43,461 nt of DNA from CAJBLF01 sp964613015 (GCA_964613015.1 CAZTFP010000012.1:1-43461); one strand, 5' to 3'. Positions 21,468-33,743 are shown, counted from the stretch's first letter. Notes: generated from the letters alone by a model not told the origin. Program-made: numbers and translations.

Positions 21468-22847
21468 TTATGCTAATTCTTTGATATACTGTTTAAACAT
21501 ATGTCATTTTTCTTCAAAATTTTTTCGTAAACTATAACTTGGTGATGCCGTGGAAAGTAAACATATCTTTCCATCTTGTGTGCTTTTGTACGCAAACTTT
21601 ACTGCTTGCTTCATATCATCAGTTTGAAAAATTTTTATCTCTCATGCGTCTTTTTTTTTGATTACTTCAAAGATTCTTTTGCCTGAATCAGGAAACACTA
21701 CCACATTTCTAATATTGTAAAGTATAATAGTTTTTACCAATTCATCGAATACATATCACCTATCGGTTCATCATAAGAAAATCGTATCGATACGTTTGCC
21801 AAACGTTTGGATAGCTTGGATAGTACTTTCTGGTGTTGTAGAAATTGCATCATCAATCCATACAATTCCACCGTACGTTCATATGTTTTCCATCCTATGG
21901 GGAAGTCCCTTGAATGTTGCTAATGTTTCTTCCAGTATTTTGTAATCTATCTTCATAATATCACAAATTCCGAGTACTGCAGAGATGTTCATCATATTAT
22001 GTTCTCATTTGAGCAATAGTGTGTCATCAGAAAATACTGATATCTTTTTTGTATAAAATTTTCCCTCTTGATAGCTATACCTTCATTTATGTCCAAACGT
22101 ACGAATGTGTAATTCTTTGGTTTCTTGTTTAATGAAATCTTCTTTTTCTAGAATTTCATCTCTCAAGAGATTATATCTACTACCATTGAGAAGATTGAGT
22201 TTTGCGAATTTATAATTATCGAAGCCATGATGCCAATCAATATGGTCAGAATAAATATTGAGCAACACACTGATATAATTATTTTTTTTGAGTCACTCGA
22301 GCATATAGCTGGAAACCTCAAATACTGCATAGTCATCTTTCTGTGATTTTAGATTCTTTATATCAAGATAATCGAGCACAGGATTTCCTATATTTCCGAC
22401 TAACTGCACATTTTTGTTGGCATGGTCTAGTGTCTCATATATAAGTGTAGCTGTCGTGGATTTTCCTTTTGTACCAGAAATCGCAATAATCTTTCCTTGA
22501 TAATAGTCAAAAAAAATCTGCGCCTGAGAGGTAATTTTATGTTTATATGGATAAATTTTGTCGTGATAGAGCGATATTCCTGGTGTTTTGATAATCAGAT
22601 CAAATGTTTTGAGTTTATCGAGATAGGTATCACCAAACATTAAATTAAATTCTGGATCTATACCAATCGTTTTATTGAGACGTTCAAAGCTCTCTGCCAA
22701 TCCTTCTATTTTTTTTGCTCCGTCCAAAATAGTAATATTTTTTGGTGAAATGCCAATTTTCAATAAAAACTGAAGAGAAGATTTTCCTTCTCTCCCATAT
22801 CACAAAATTGCTATTTTTTTATTTTGAAAATTTTCAAAACTCATCAT
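21468..22847 (-). CDS. murD: MurD-family UDP-MurNAc-L-alanine glutamate ligase, probably MurD2 type
   Basis: 459 residues from ATG 22847 (a second ATG follows at once; an in-frame ATG further upstream is possible). The Mur ligase plan is complete: N-terminal Rossmann segment (IAILGYGREGKSS, first Gly TGA), ATP loop SGTKGKSTTATLI (~124-136), EVSSYMLEG, DHIDWHHGFDNYKFAK, and a C-terminal domain with DDAISTTPESTI and GGTDRGY. It joins UDP-MurNAc-L-Ala to glutamate in the cytoplasm. Its divergent neighbour is a MurL-type epimerase. In Xanthomonas, MurL works with MurD2, which adds L-Glu rather than D-Glu, so this ligase is probably MurD2; specificity is inferred from the pairing, not read from residues. 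Confidence 0.9.
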
Positions 22848-23058
22848 ATACCAAAGATAAGATATAAGACTTTTACTGACCAAAATCATAGTGTTTTGGG
22901 AAATAATTGCAATAACATATGCTTCATCACCGTATATTTTCCAAAATCACAGACATATACTAATATCTCTCTGTTTTTTTGCCAGAAAATACGCTTTGCT
23001 TGATTTTTCTGCTTCAATAACTATCGTAGTATGTGATTTATTCTGCTCTTTATAGTGT

Positions 23059-24414
23059 ATGAAAACCTTCCAAAACTTCTATTTTACCTGATATACTTTT
23101 GACCCCAAGACACTCAAAGCAACTTTTTCTTATTCTTTTGACCATGAGGTCTATTTTACGGAAATTATCGATTTCGCTAGTAGTGCATTGAAAATTATAA
23201 ACACTATAGATACTGAAGTCATGAATACCCTCCTCTTTCATCTCTCTTTGGCTGTTTGAATAAGTTATTATAAACTCTATCCTACAAAAGATTTGGTCGT
23301 GGAAACTGGAACACTCAATCAAGATCAACAATCGTTTTGGAAAACTTTTTATACGCAAGGACTGGGTGAGTTTTTCTATACCAACAAAATATCTCCCCAT
23401 GGACTCATAAACTTCCTTAATGGTACCCAAAAAACTCCTCAGACATTATTTTCGACAAACTCAACTACTCCTATGGTCGCCCTTGGATGAGGAAAAGATA
23501 GCTTAGTCAGTGTAGAAGCAATTAAAAAACTCAATATACCATTTTACACCTCTACCTTTGGCAAGGATTATTATCTTCACAAAGTCGTCGGTGATACCAT
23601 TTGAGCACCAAGATTAGTGATGAACAGAACGATGGATCCAAAACTCTTTGAGATGAATCAACAATGATGGTATAATGGTCATGTGCCTATCAGTGGAGTT
23701 ATCGCATTTGTTTTGGTAACTGCAGCTTATCTCTACGATTATAAGTATATCGTTATGTCCAATGAAAAAAGTGCCAATGAAGGAAATACCATTTTGGACG
23801 GAAGTGAAATCAACCATCAACGATCCAAAAGTTATCAATTTGAATCAGATTTTAATCTCTATGTTTGAAAATATATATCTCATGACCTACAGTATTTCAG
23901 TTTATTGAGAGAAATGTACGAAATCAATATAGCTAAAATATTTGCTCAATATCAACAATATTTCGGTATTTTTAGTAGCTGCAATAATAATTTCAAAATC
24001 ATCGAGAATAACAAAACTACTGATCATCGCCGATGTGGTGTCTGTCCTAAATGCGCCTTCGTTTATACGACATTGAGACCATTTATCAGTGATGACGATG
24101 CTCAAATTATTTTTGGCCAGGAACTATATAATAATGAAGACCTTATTCCACTCTACAAAGAGCTACTGGGTATCCAGTGAATCAAACCATTTGAATGTGT
24201 TGGAACGAATGAAGAAGTGACGTATGCGATGTATTTGCAATATAAAAAAATCAAACATATTTCTCAGATTCCTCCGATTATGGAACTTTTCAAGAATGAA
24301 ATATTGCCTACATTATCCTCGAACGACCTTCTTATACTTGAAAAAAAACTCTTTATGCTGTATACCGAAGAGACCAATATTCCAAAAATATTCCAAAACA
24401 TTCTTTCTCTATAA
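23059..24414 (+). CDS. murL: UDP-MurNAc-L-Ala-L-glutamate epimerase (MurL-type)
   Basis: 451 residues with TGA = Gly. Residues 143-148 are GGGKDS (second Gly TGA), a PP-loop-like ATP site, followed by a mixed domain (SNEKSANEG, DGSEINHQRSKSYQFE) and a CGVCPKCAFV cysteine motif around residue 325. This combination is the pattern I know from MurL, which inverts the terminal L-Glu of UDP-MurNAc-L-Ala-L-Glu to D-Glu using ATP. The start is the ATG at 23059, which follows an in-frame TAG. It is divergent from the murD-family ligase across 211 bases, in which I see no other gene. The enzyme would replace glutamate racemase in supplying D-Glu for peptidoglycan. Confidence 0.87.
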
Positions 24415-24490
24415 GATGGGAGGATATATTTTTTTGCTCTCCATAGTTTTTCTCAAACCCCACAAACAACCATATTAAATATTTTTTATT

Positions 24491-24532
24491 AATACTGTCA
24501 ATCTAATGTGTACGCAAAGACAGTATTTTTTT
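24491..24532 (+). terminator. Terminator after murL
   Basis: Stem AATACTGTC / GACAGTATT (24491-24499 and 24519-24527) and a T tract to 24532. Confidence 0.8.
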
Positions 24533-24620
24533 GATTATTTATCTAGCCGGGATATACTTAAATTAATGAAATGACCAACTACCTAAACACTTCATTTCAA
24601 TAGTTCATTATTTATTCTTT

Positions 24621-27374
24621 ATGATTATCATCATGATTACACCATCTCCACGTTATTCTCACAAAATGCCTAAACTGGCAAAACGCCTTTTTGGTATAGC
24701 ATTTTTCTTGGGGATATTCATAAGTAGTTTCAAATTTCTCTATGCATATACTATTCCTTTTCAGGACACTCTTCCCACTATATTTTCCTCATGGTTCAAT
24801 ACCTGATACTCTTCCAATGCACGATTCCATTTTGGAGGAAATAATTTCGTAGGAGTAATGTTTTGGCAAACAGGACTAACACTTTCCACACCACAAGTAA
24901 TTACCATCAATAGTTGATGATTCAATCAACAAACCATCAGTTGTACCAAACAACTTAGAGGAATCTATTATAACAATCAAAGAGGACGAAGAGTCTGGCC
25001 TTTAGATACTGGTAATCTTGCCCTTCTCAGCGCACAATGATCATGATATCAAACTATGACTATGACCAATGGATTGTTTACTAATTGTACTCAAGTAGCA
25101 TGAACATATACACCATTTTCTAATGATGTATACGGCCAAATAGATCATACGATATGAGGACAAACAGGATTTCGTCTCATTGCGGGTATAGATTATAATT
25201 TTACTGGTAATACCTATAGTGGTTCATCATTTGCACATACACTAACCATGTCTCCTTGATGAAATACTGGATTTATATTTGATACTAATGGCGGTATTTG
25301 AGAACTCAGTATGAATATACCATGGTGTCAAAATTTCACCTCAACACCATCTATACAACCTATCATCATTGCACAAGGTAGTGGTATGACATTTACCTGT
25401 TATGGAACCAATATAACTGGATACATTTTGGGTATAGCCTATTCATGAAGCACTACTCCTTTCTATACTGGTCAAGTAATAACTAATAACAGTTCAAATA
25501 CACGATATAACGTATGATCAACTCTAGCTACAGGAGATTACTTAGCTACCTGTACAGTTTTATGACCAACTGCTATAGGACCACAATGTGGAACTCAAAT
25601 ACCATTCCATGTCGGAATCACCTGAACAACTCCTCCACCTCCTCCACCTGCAGGCACAGGATGTTCTCCAAACTTCCAAGGAGAAATTTCTTTCTCATCA
25701 CTTGGTGGAAGTAATGTAGTAAACGTATGACTTGGAACCTTCTATACTAATAGAACAGGTGTCACTATGCAATTGGCAGCTACAGAACCTACAAACTTCG
25801 TGGTTTCTGGACAATTTACCACAACTCCACGAATAGGTACATATAATGGCAATTCAATATATAATCCTATATTCAATTCTACTATCGTACTTCAAAACGT
25901 CAACGCTTTCAATAATTTCTCAAGCATCTATACAACAGGATCACTATTATCTTGATGTAATTATACTGATGCCGCTAAAAGAATATATGTCGATACGATA
26001 GCACCTACTCCTGCACCTGTCCTCGCACTCAATACAACTAGTGTATGTCCATCATTACCACTCAATGTATCTCGAAGTGCTTCTTCTATCGATACTGGAG
26101 CATGACTTGGATACTATACCTATGAAATATCTACTAATAGTGCTATGACATGAATTTTATTAAATGGAACTGTATCTGGCACTATCACCTCTGCATCGCT
26201 CAATATATCTTTATTACCTTTGTGAACATACTATATAAGAATACAAAGTGTGGATAATGTCGGTAATGCATCACCTTCAAATATCATAAGCTTTACCACT
26301 TCACAACAATATTGTGGGACACTAGGAACAGGTATTATGATTGTTACCCCAACTATCTGGTTGAGAAACGTAGATCTTGATACTGTTTATAGATCTGATC
26401 CTATTCTTATTCTTGGACTCACTGGTCCTACTTTGGTTAGCATAGATAAGGGAATGCTCTTTATCAACAATGGTACAGGTATTTGAACAACTGGCATAGT
26501 AACATCATCCGATAAATTATATATAGAAGTGGTTTCTAGTAATACTTATGATAGCACGGTAACCTCAAACATTTCTGTTCTTGGATTAAATGGTACGTTT
26601 TCTGTGACTACTAAAAAGAACAGTTGTCTTTTGAGTGCTACAGAAAAACTTTCTATACAAAATATTTATGCCACACTCAAGGGCCAATACAACAATGACC
26701 TTTCTAAATATTCTGACTTCTTAAATACGTTCCAGAGTATGGTACAAGATGAATCAGATCTTACCAAGAGCTGTAATTTGGATTATCTTCTTTCATTGAT
26801 TCAGAATGATTTTTGATCTGATGACGGTGGTATAGATACAAGCAACCATATTACCCCAAATTGTAAAGAATATAGTATAGGATATGATACTACTCAACAA
26901 GCATATTATGCTCCTGAAATGGCAAATAGATATTACTTTATCAATCGTGAATCACTTATCAGACATCTCGATTATTACAATCCAGGTGATTGTCATATCA
27001 ATACTTATGGAAATAACTTCTGGACACCAGATACTTCTGATTCTATGAAACACATTGCGCCTAATGGTAAAATTTATCATCTTGTAGGCCAATATGGTGG
27101 TTTTTCTGCAACCGAGTTTATGAGTACTAAATATTTCGATTCTTTGGCAAGTATAGGTATGTACATAGATCTTAGGAATCCACCAAAAGATATTTGGAAA
27201 CATAATATAGATACATCATTTACCCCAATAGTGTATGTAGCACCAAATGGTAAAGAGTATAAAATCTATAAAACTGACAGATGATACATGTCCTATAAAC
27301 TTATGAAAGTAGTATATTATACAACACTTTCATCACTCAAGAGTCATATCAATACCAACAATCCAAAACAATAA
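24621..27374 (+). CDS. Large secreted surface protein with Ig/FN3-like domains and PNGK repeats
   Basis: 917 residues from ATG 24621 (24633 and 24666 are in-frame alternatives; 24666 gives the more usual signal peptide MPKLAKRLFGIAFFLG). The N-terminal third is beta-rich with paired cysteines. A proline run (TTPPPPPPAGTG) then separates it from a second region. A FN3/Ig-like unit (about 26020-26300) ends VDNVGNASPSNIISFTT. Next is a helical domain with two cysteines (SCLLSATEK ... KSCNLDYLL), and last three ~45-residue PNGK repeats ending NPK at the C-terminus. The same C-terminal architecture closes the next gene. Probably an adhesin or host-contact protein. It is open only with TGA as Gly. 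Confidence 0.85.
26850..27371 (+). repeat. Three PNGK-type C-terminal repeats (first array)
   Basis: Pattern PNxKxYxI...GYxxxx...YFxxxxxLxxxIDxxNP. Copies begin at TPNCKEYSI, APNGKIYHL and APNGKEYKI. The first has a Cys in place of the Gly and a second Cys after NPGD. Confidence 0.75.
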
Positions 27375-27397
27375 TCGAATTTAACCATTATGGGTAC

Positions 27398-30300
27398 ATG
27401 AGTATGAAATCACCATTACATCATCTTAAACATCCTGAATGACTCTTTGAATATTTTCATAATAAAATTCATCATGCTTTTGTGATTTTTGGATTGGCAA
27501 TAGTAGGAATGCTTTGGGGTGCTTCAAATATTTTAACTTCTACCTCTGCAAGTCGGCAGTGATGATGATTTATAACTTCAGATTTCTGGGGTCAAAATCC
27601 TAGTGATGCAAATATCATGTATGCACTGTTTGGAGATTGAACACCTGGGTCTACGGCCTATACTAAACTATGGAATACTAGTTGTGTACCTACAAATGTA
27701 GTGACGCTTTCCGCATGAGCTGGATGACCATTTCCATGAAATACTATATATGTTATCAATTCTGGGAATTACATTATCACAAATCCCATAACTATAGATG
27801 GCGATTGTACCGCTATCATTGGTAGAGGTGATGTATATATCAAAGCAGCTAATTCTACCATTACACCAATTATATCATTTTCAGGGAAAAACAATATTAT
27901 CATCGATAATATCAAAGTTGATGGACAAAATTTTTCAACTAATGGAATTGATATAGATAGCGATACTAATGTGACACTCAATACTATGGATTTTTATAAT
28001 AATGATCTTTGAATACATTGATTTAATTGATCTACCAATATCTCTTTGTATAACGCTAAATCATTCAACAATCAGAATGGATGATATCTTGATGCTTCTA
28101 ATATGACCATAAATAATTCACTATTTTATAATAATAATTATGGATTACTTGTACATAATGCGACAGTAAGTAGTAATAATTCTCAATTTTTTAATAATAC
28201 CTATGGAATAGCTTCTGATGTATCTTATTTAACCATCAATAATAGTGTTTTTTTGGATAATATGCTATGATTTGAATGACAAACTATCACATGAATATTC
28301 AATAATGTATCGCTATATAATAATACAACATGACTAAAATTGGAATATTCATGATATATAGACTATTATGGAACATTACAACTATTCAACAATACTACTG
28401 ATTATATACTCTCATCATCTCTATTACATCTATGATCTACTACACCCATATCATCACGAAGCGTAGGCCAAATAGATACATGATCTATGAGTATGAGTTA
28501 TGATCGAGTAACTAATCCTCAAAACAATATCGGAGATTTTTTTCTCAATGGCACGAATCGAACGACAACATTGAGATGAACACAATCTTTTGATTCAACA
28601 CAAACTCCTATCAGATATATCTTTTGAGGGAATATTTTGAAACAAACTACTCCTGTCCGATACCATTGAACCAATCTAGAAGAATATGGTAGTGATGGAT
28701 ATGATTATTTTACTAGCAGATATATCGCGGAACCAGAATCTACGCTTTCAGCAGCAAATCAATCACTCGTCAATCAATATTTTTGATCAGGAGCTCTCTA
28801 TACCCAAAACTGGCAGACCAATTGATGTTCTCTTTCTGCTTTTCATGTAAAAACACTTAATCCTAGTACTACATTATTTAATTCTACATACAATTTCGAA
28901 GATCATACTATATATATCCTTACAGGCGGTGAATATAGATCCACTGTTGGATTAAGTAATAATGGTTTTGTGTTTAACGGAAACTGTATTGCGATTATAG
29001 GGACTTCTGCTACAAGATTTACTAAATCTGGCTGAGGAGGCATGAATAGTATATTTTATGCTAACAATAAACACAATATCATCATTGATACAGTAAAAAT
29101 TGATGGACTTTACTTTGACGTGGGATCTACTTCCTCTCCTGCACACTCAGCGATAAAATTTGATGGAGCAAATAACAATTCTACAATCAATAATGTACAA
29201 GCATATAATACAACTACTGATTGAATCTATCTGTGACTTGGTTCCCATCATAATACTATTGTAAATACACAAGTATTTAATAATGGATCTGCTGGTATCC
29301 ATCTCTATTATTCTTCTAATTATAATGTCATCAACAATACACAAACATACAATAACAATGGATATGGAATATGGTTTGCCAATTGATCAAATAGAAACAC
29401 TATAAACAACTTCCAATCATACAATAATGTTGTCTGAATATTTTGAGATCTTACTACAAAAGAAAATGTAATAAATAGAACTGCTATCTACAACAATAGT
29501 GATGCTGGTATATATTTCAAAAATTCTTCTGGTAATATGCTCAATGATGTAAGGGTGTATAACAATACTATCGGTATTAGAGCATTATATAGTTCACAAG
29601 GAAATAAATATTATTGAGAATTGAAAATTTTTGATAATGCAGGAGGAAATTTTGATGGGACCCTTGGTAACGATGTATATTTCTCTGCTGGGACTGCTGG
29701 ACTTTTCCCTTATGCAGGTATACTAAGCACGGGAAACAATTTAGCTTCTTGTCTGTTTGCTACTAATCCAATAATCTCTGGAACGTCATTAGCTCTTTTG
29801 ACCAGTACGTGTACCAACACCTGATATACTCCTCTATTTCAATCACCTAGTAGTATGTATGTGAATTATGCCTTTGGTTTGAATATGTACAAACAAAACA
29901 TTCCTGTGAGGTATAGTAATTGAAATACGCTTATACAGATTCCATCACAACATGATCCTAGTAAATATATCGCGGAAATGTCTGCTATTCGAGATACGAC
30001 ACCAGAAGGTATGTCTTTTCTATCAAGTGGTGTAGCTCAAATAAATACACGATATAGTACCAATATATATACTGCAGGTATAATCAATATTCCAGTACCC
30101 GTGACCTTAAGTTTCACTCCGCTCACTACCTCTGGCTATCTGATTATCAGTGGAAATGTTGTAGGACTTACATGAATAGTAAACAATAGTGATACTGTAC
30201 AAATAGCTGTACTCACCAGAACTGGATATAATCAAACGATAACCTGAATGATTACGCTATGATCGGTTACTACATGATTTAGTGTGACTACAAGATGAAT

Positions 30301-31996
30301 AAACCAAACACCTGATACTGGATCATTTGCATTTGCCAATATTGCTAGTGTACCATTAAATACCTTTACTTGAAGTACAACAACAATTTGATGACTCGAA
30401 ACAGGAGTATTAGCATCTATTACGTTTTCTCCTACTGCTACTTCTGGACGATTAGCAGTATATTCAGGGACGACATTAATACATTCAGGGACGACAGGAT
30501 TACTTGTATATAACTGATATCAGGTCAAAGCTATCGCAAAAAGTGGTTCATGATATGCACAGACAGTCACAGGATATATAACTATCGGTCTATGAACTGG
30601 TCTCTTTACGATTATGACCAAATGATCTGATTCTACTGCACCTACAATCCCAACAATTATGTATCCATTGAGTGGAGAAAATATGTTTTTTGTTAATTTT
30701 AATTGGCTAGTAAGCACAGATACTGGTTCATGACTTGCATGATACGTCTATCAAATCGCTAGAGATGCTAGTTTCAACAATATCATCAATACATGATTTA
30801 TCGCTACGACAACATGAAGTATAGGTTCACCTAGTAGATATTTTACTCCAACCAATAACCACTATTATTTTAGAATACAAGGAAGAGACAACGATGGTAA
30901 CTCCTCTGCACGAAGTAATACAGGGTATTTCACTATTGTAAATTTTACTCATCGAAATTTTATCAATACGCCTGATGCCAACCTTGATACTTATTATGAC
31001 TCAAATGAAATCACGCTTACAGGAATAACGACTGGAGCATTACTTTGGGCTACACTTGGTAGTAATGGAACACTATATCAAAATGGAAACAATGTAGGAA
31101 CTGGCGCCCTTGTACAAAATGGAGACAATATCTATATCACTATGAAATCAAGTACTATGTACGATAGAACTCTTTCTTCATCACTTACCATAGCAAATAG
31201 AGTTTTAAATTTTAATATCACTACTAAACAATCATCAAATACCTCATGTACATTATCTGACACGGATAAAAGCACCATCCAAACCATCTTTGATAGTTTA
31301 ATACAAAACTATTCTGGTGATAACAACAAATTTGATACATTTCTCTATACCATGCAAAGTATGCTTGCTGATACCATGGATTTTACCAATGATTGTAATC
31401 TGCAATATTTACAAAATCTTATCAATTCAGAACTTGGTATCAATTGATCAGGAACAATAAATACAGGAACCTGGATTGCTCCCAATTGTAAAGAATATTG
31501 AATAACTTATGATACTACAAAAATGTGATATGCTTCACCAGTATTTAAAGTTATAAACTACTTTGCAAATCGTGATGCTCTTGGAAGATACATTGATGCA
31601 CAAAATCCATGAGATTGTCATCTCAATACCTATGCATCTTCATCATGGATATTTACCAATGATGATCCAAGTAAACATATCGCGTCAAATGGAAAAATCT
31701 ATACTATTCTCTCCAATGAGCAGTGATACACCGCCAATGAATTTATTACAAGTAAATATTTTAGTACCATCGGCGAACTTCGCAACTATATCGATAGTAA
31801 AAATCCACCACAAGAAGTACGAAGCCACGTAGTAGATACCACATTCACCCCACAAGCATACACAGCACCAAACGGAAATGTATATACTATTTATAAAACA
31901 GATAGATGATATATGTCATATAAACTTATCAAAGTAAGGTACTTCTCAACCCTCACTGAAATCCAATATTTTATAGATAAAAATAATCCAAAATAA
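27398..31996 (+). CDS. Giant secreted surface protein with two parallel beta-helix regions and PNGK repeats
   Basis: 1,532 residues, starting 23 bases after the previous gene (ATG 27398 or 27404). A membrane/signal segment (FVIFGLAIVGMLWG) is followed by two right-handed beta-helix regions (about 27750-28420 and 28900-29640). These have coils such as NNIIIDNIKVDG, YNNNYGLLV, FNNTYGIA, and SSNYNVINNTQTYNN. After them are Ig-like beta repeats (TPLTTSGYLIISG, GTTGLLVYNG), a FN3-like unit (30620-30930), then the same helical Cys-pair domain (SCTLSDTDK ... NDCNLQYLQ) and three PNGK repeats as in the preceding gene. Three consecutive TGA codons occur near 27560 (read Gly-Gly-Gly). Beta-helices of this kind often bind or cut polysaccharide. 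No catalytic residues are recognised, so adhesion is as likely. Confidence 0.86.
31480..31990 (+). repeat. Three PNGK-type C-terminal repeats (second array)
   Basis: Same pattern as 26850-27371: APNCKEYGI, ASNGKIYTI and APNGNVYTI starts, with the last ending in IDKNNPK at the stop. Confidence 0.75.
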
Positions 31997-32024
31997 CTTC
32001 TATCTGATTTTTCAAATTACTGAA

Positions 32025-32052
32025 AACTTTACATATATTGTAAGGTTTTTTT
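32025..32052 (+). terminator. Terminator after the second PNGK protein
   Basis: Stem AACTTTACA / TGTAAGGTT (32025-32033 and 32039-32047, one G-U pair), loop TATAT, then a T tract. It separates the surface gene from pyrE. Confidence 0.75.
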
Positions 32053-32149
32053 ACTATTGAATGGACTTGATTTTTGTAGGTTATTTTTTATTAATATCAT
32101 ATTAAAATAAAAAGTCAAATATCGTTAAATAAAAATTAAAAAAAATCGT

Positions 32150-32866
32150 ATGAAAACACCATTTGAAGTCTATTCAGACTATTCGTTGCAACAATTGCAG
32201 CAGAATATCATCGCCAAGGCCTTGGAAATTGGGGCTATAAAAATCAGGCCAACTGATCCATTTATTTGGGCATCAGGGTACCAAATGCCAATATACAACG
32301 ATAATCGTTTATTGTTGGCACATCCAAAAACCAGGACTATGGTGGTTGCTGGGCTCTTCAAACTACTGGATAATGAAGGCATCCAACCTCAAGTTATTGC
32401 TGGTACCGCAACTGCAGGGATTCCTTGGGGAGCAATACTTGCTCATGAGCTTGGACTACGCTTTGTATACATCCGCGATAAAGCGAAGGATCATGGGCTC
32501 AGGAATCGTATTGAGGGACTGGACTCAGATAAGGATTTCAACGACGCTAAAGTTGTTGTTGTTGAAGATCTTATTTCGACCGGTTTAAGTTCTGTAGATG
32601 CTGTAGAATCTGCTCAAGAAGCAAAAGGGAACGTTTACTCATGTCTTTCCATATTCAATTATGGATTCCCGGAAGCCCAAAATTTATTTGCTTCTCTTAC
32701 ACCTCCATGTATGGTGCAATCAATTATTACGTATCCTATGCTGCTTGAACAGGCAGTACAGGTTAATTACCTACAACCTGAACAGATACAATTGCTCGAA
32801 AATTGGAGCAAAAATCCTAAACAATGGGGAGAAAACAATGGTTTCCCTAAAATAGAAAGAAAATAA
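32150..32866 (+). CDS. pyrE: Orotate phosphoribosyltransferase
   Basis: 238 residues. PyrE converts orotate and PRPP to OMP in pyrimidine synthesis. The PRPP site VVVVEDLISTGLSS, the catalytic loop RDKAKDHGLRN...IEG and the N-terminal region all fit. Unlike its neighbours it has 15 glycines, all GGN and none TGA. The base and codon use (for example CTT, CTG, GCT and CGC) differ from the AT-rich genes around it. It ends in TAA and is followed 40 bases on by pyrF. Length and style match Bacteroidota PyrE. I infer horizontal acquisition from a standard-code donor. Confidence 0.93.
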   Translation: MKTPFEVYSDYSLQQLQQNIIAKALEIGAIKIRPTDPFIWASGYQMPIYNDNRLLLAHPKTRTMVVAGLFKLLDNEGIQPQVIAGTATAGIPWGAILAHELGLRFVYIRDKAKDHGLRNRIEGLDSDKDFNDAKVVVVEDLISTGLSSVDAVESAQEAKGNVYSCLSIFNYGFPEAQNLFASLTPPCMVQSIITYPMLLEQAVQVNYLQPEQIQLLENWSKNPKQWGENNGFPKIERK

Positions 32867-32906
32867 AAATAATCAATCAGTTAATTAATAAATAAAAAGA
32901 AAAACA

Positions 32907-33743
32907 ATGAACTACAAAGAATTAGTTGAACAAATCAGGAAGAAAGGTTCTTTCCTCTGCATCGGTTTGGACTCCGATATGAAAAAAATACCCGCGCATC
33001 TGCTTGGTTGTGACGATCCACAGTTTGAATTCAATAAAGCAATTGTGGATTCCACGCATCACCTTGCTATAGCCTATAAACCAAATCTTGCTTTCTATGA
33101 AGCAGAAGGATCAAAGGGCTGGGCTTCGTTTGAAAAGACAGTGAAGTATATCAAAACTACCTACCCGGAAATATTCGTTATTGCCGATGCAAAACGTGGC
33201 GACATTTTGAATACTTCCAGCTTGTATGCACGTGCCTTTTTCGAAACACTGCCCTGCAATGCCATGACAGTCGCTCCTTATATGGGCGAAGATTCAGTAT
33301 CACCATTCCTGGAATATCCTGGTAAATGGGTAGTATTACTGGATCTTACCTCAAATAAGGGATCATTCGATTTCCAGCACATGGTAAATGCGGAAACCGG
33401 GAAAGAACTGTATCAGGAAGTCCTCATCCACTCCCAGAAATGGGCCAATAAGGAAAATATGATGTATGTGGTCGGAGCAACGCAAGCTACTAAGCTTGCC
33501 GAGATCCGTCAGATTGTACCCGATCATTTTCTCTTGGTCCCTGGTGTCGGAGCACAAGGAGGCAGTCTTGCAGAAGTTGCCGAGTATGGCATGAATAATG
33601 ATTGTGGCCTGATTGTAAATTCATCCCGTGAAATCATTTTTGCCAGCAAAGGAGAAGACTTCGCTGAAGCTGCTGCCAATGTTGCCGGAGAAAAGTACCA
33701 GCAACCCATGAAAGAGCTTCTCACACAGAAAGGATTAGCATAA
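32907..33743 (+). CDS. pyrF: Orotidine 5'-phosphate decarboxylase
   Basis: 278 residues, the longer type-2 PyrF family. It decarboxylates OMP to UMP. The active-site motif is ADAKRGDI (catalytic Lys), with LCIGLDSDMKKIP at the N-terminus, YKPNLAFYE, PYMGEDSV, and VPGVGAQGGS near the end. This resembles Bacteroidota PyrF from memory of that family. All 20 glycines are GGN; none is TGA. It ends in TAA and is followed by a GC-rich terminator. The genes on both sides of the pair use TGA-glycine or are core genes of this genome. Confidence 0.94.
   Translation: MNYKELVEQIRKKGSFLCIGLDSDMKKIPAHLLGCDDPQFEFNKAIVDSTHHLAIAYKPNLAFYEAEGSKGWASFEKTVKYIKTTYPEIFVIADAKRGDILNTSSLYARAFFETLPCNAMTVAPYMGEDSVSPFLEYPGKWVVLLDLTSNKGSFDFQHMVNAETGKELYQEVLIHSQKWANKENMMYVVGATQATKLAEIRQIVPDHFLLVPGVGAQGGSLAEVAEYGMNNDCGLIVNSSREIIFASKGEDFAEAAANVAGEKYQQPMKELLTQKGLA

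Noticed and set aside
1..31996. Many broken ORFs that look like pseudogenes or frameshifts
   Set aside because: They break only at TGA and continue in the same frame with conserved glycines at those positions, so a changed code explains them without decay.
32150..33743. pyrE-pyrF as an assembly contaminant
   Set aside because: No Ns or repeat boundary flank the pair, and the sequence runs smoothly into resident genes on both sides. Not excluded without reads, but transfer is the simpler reading.
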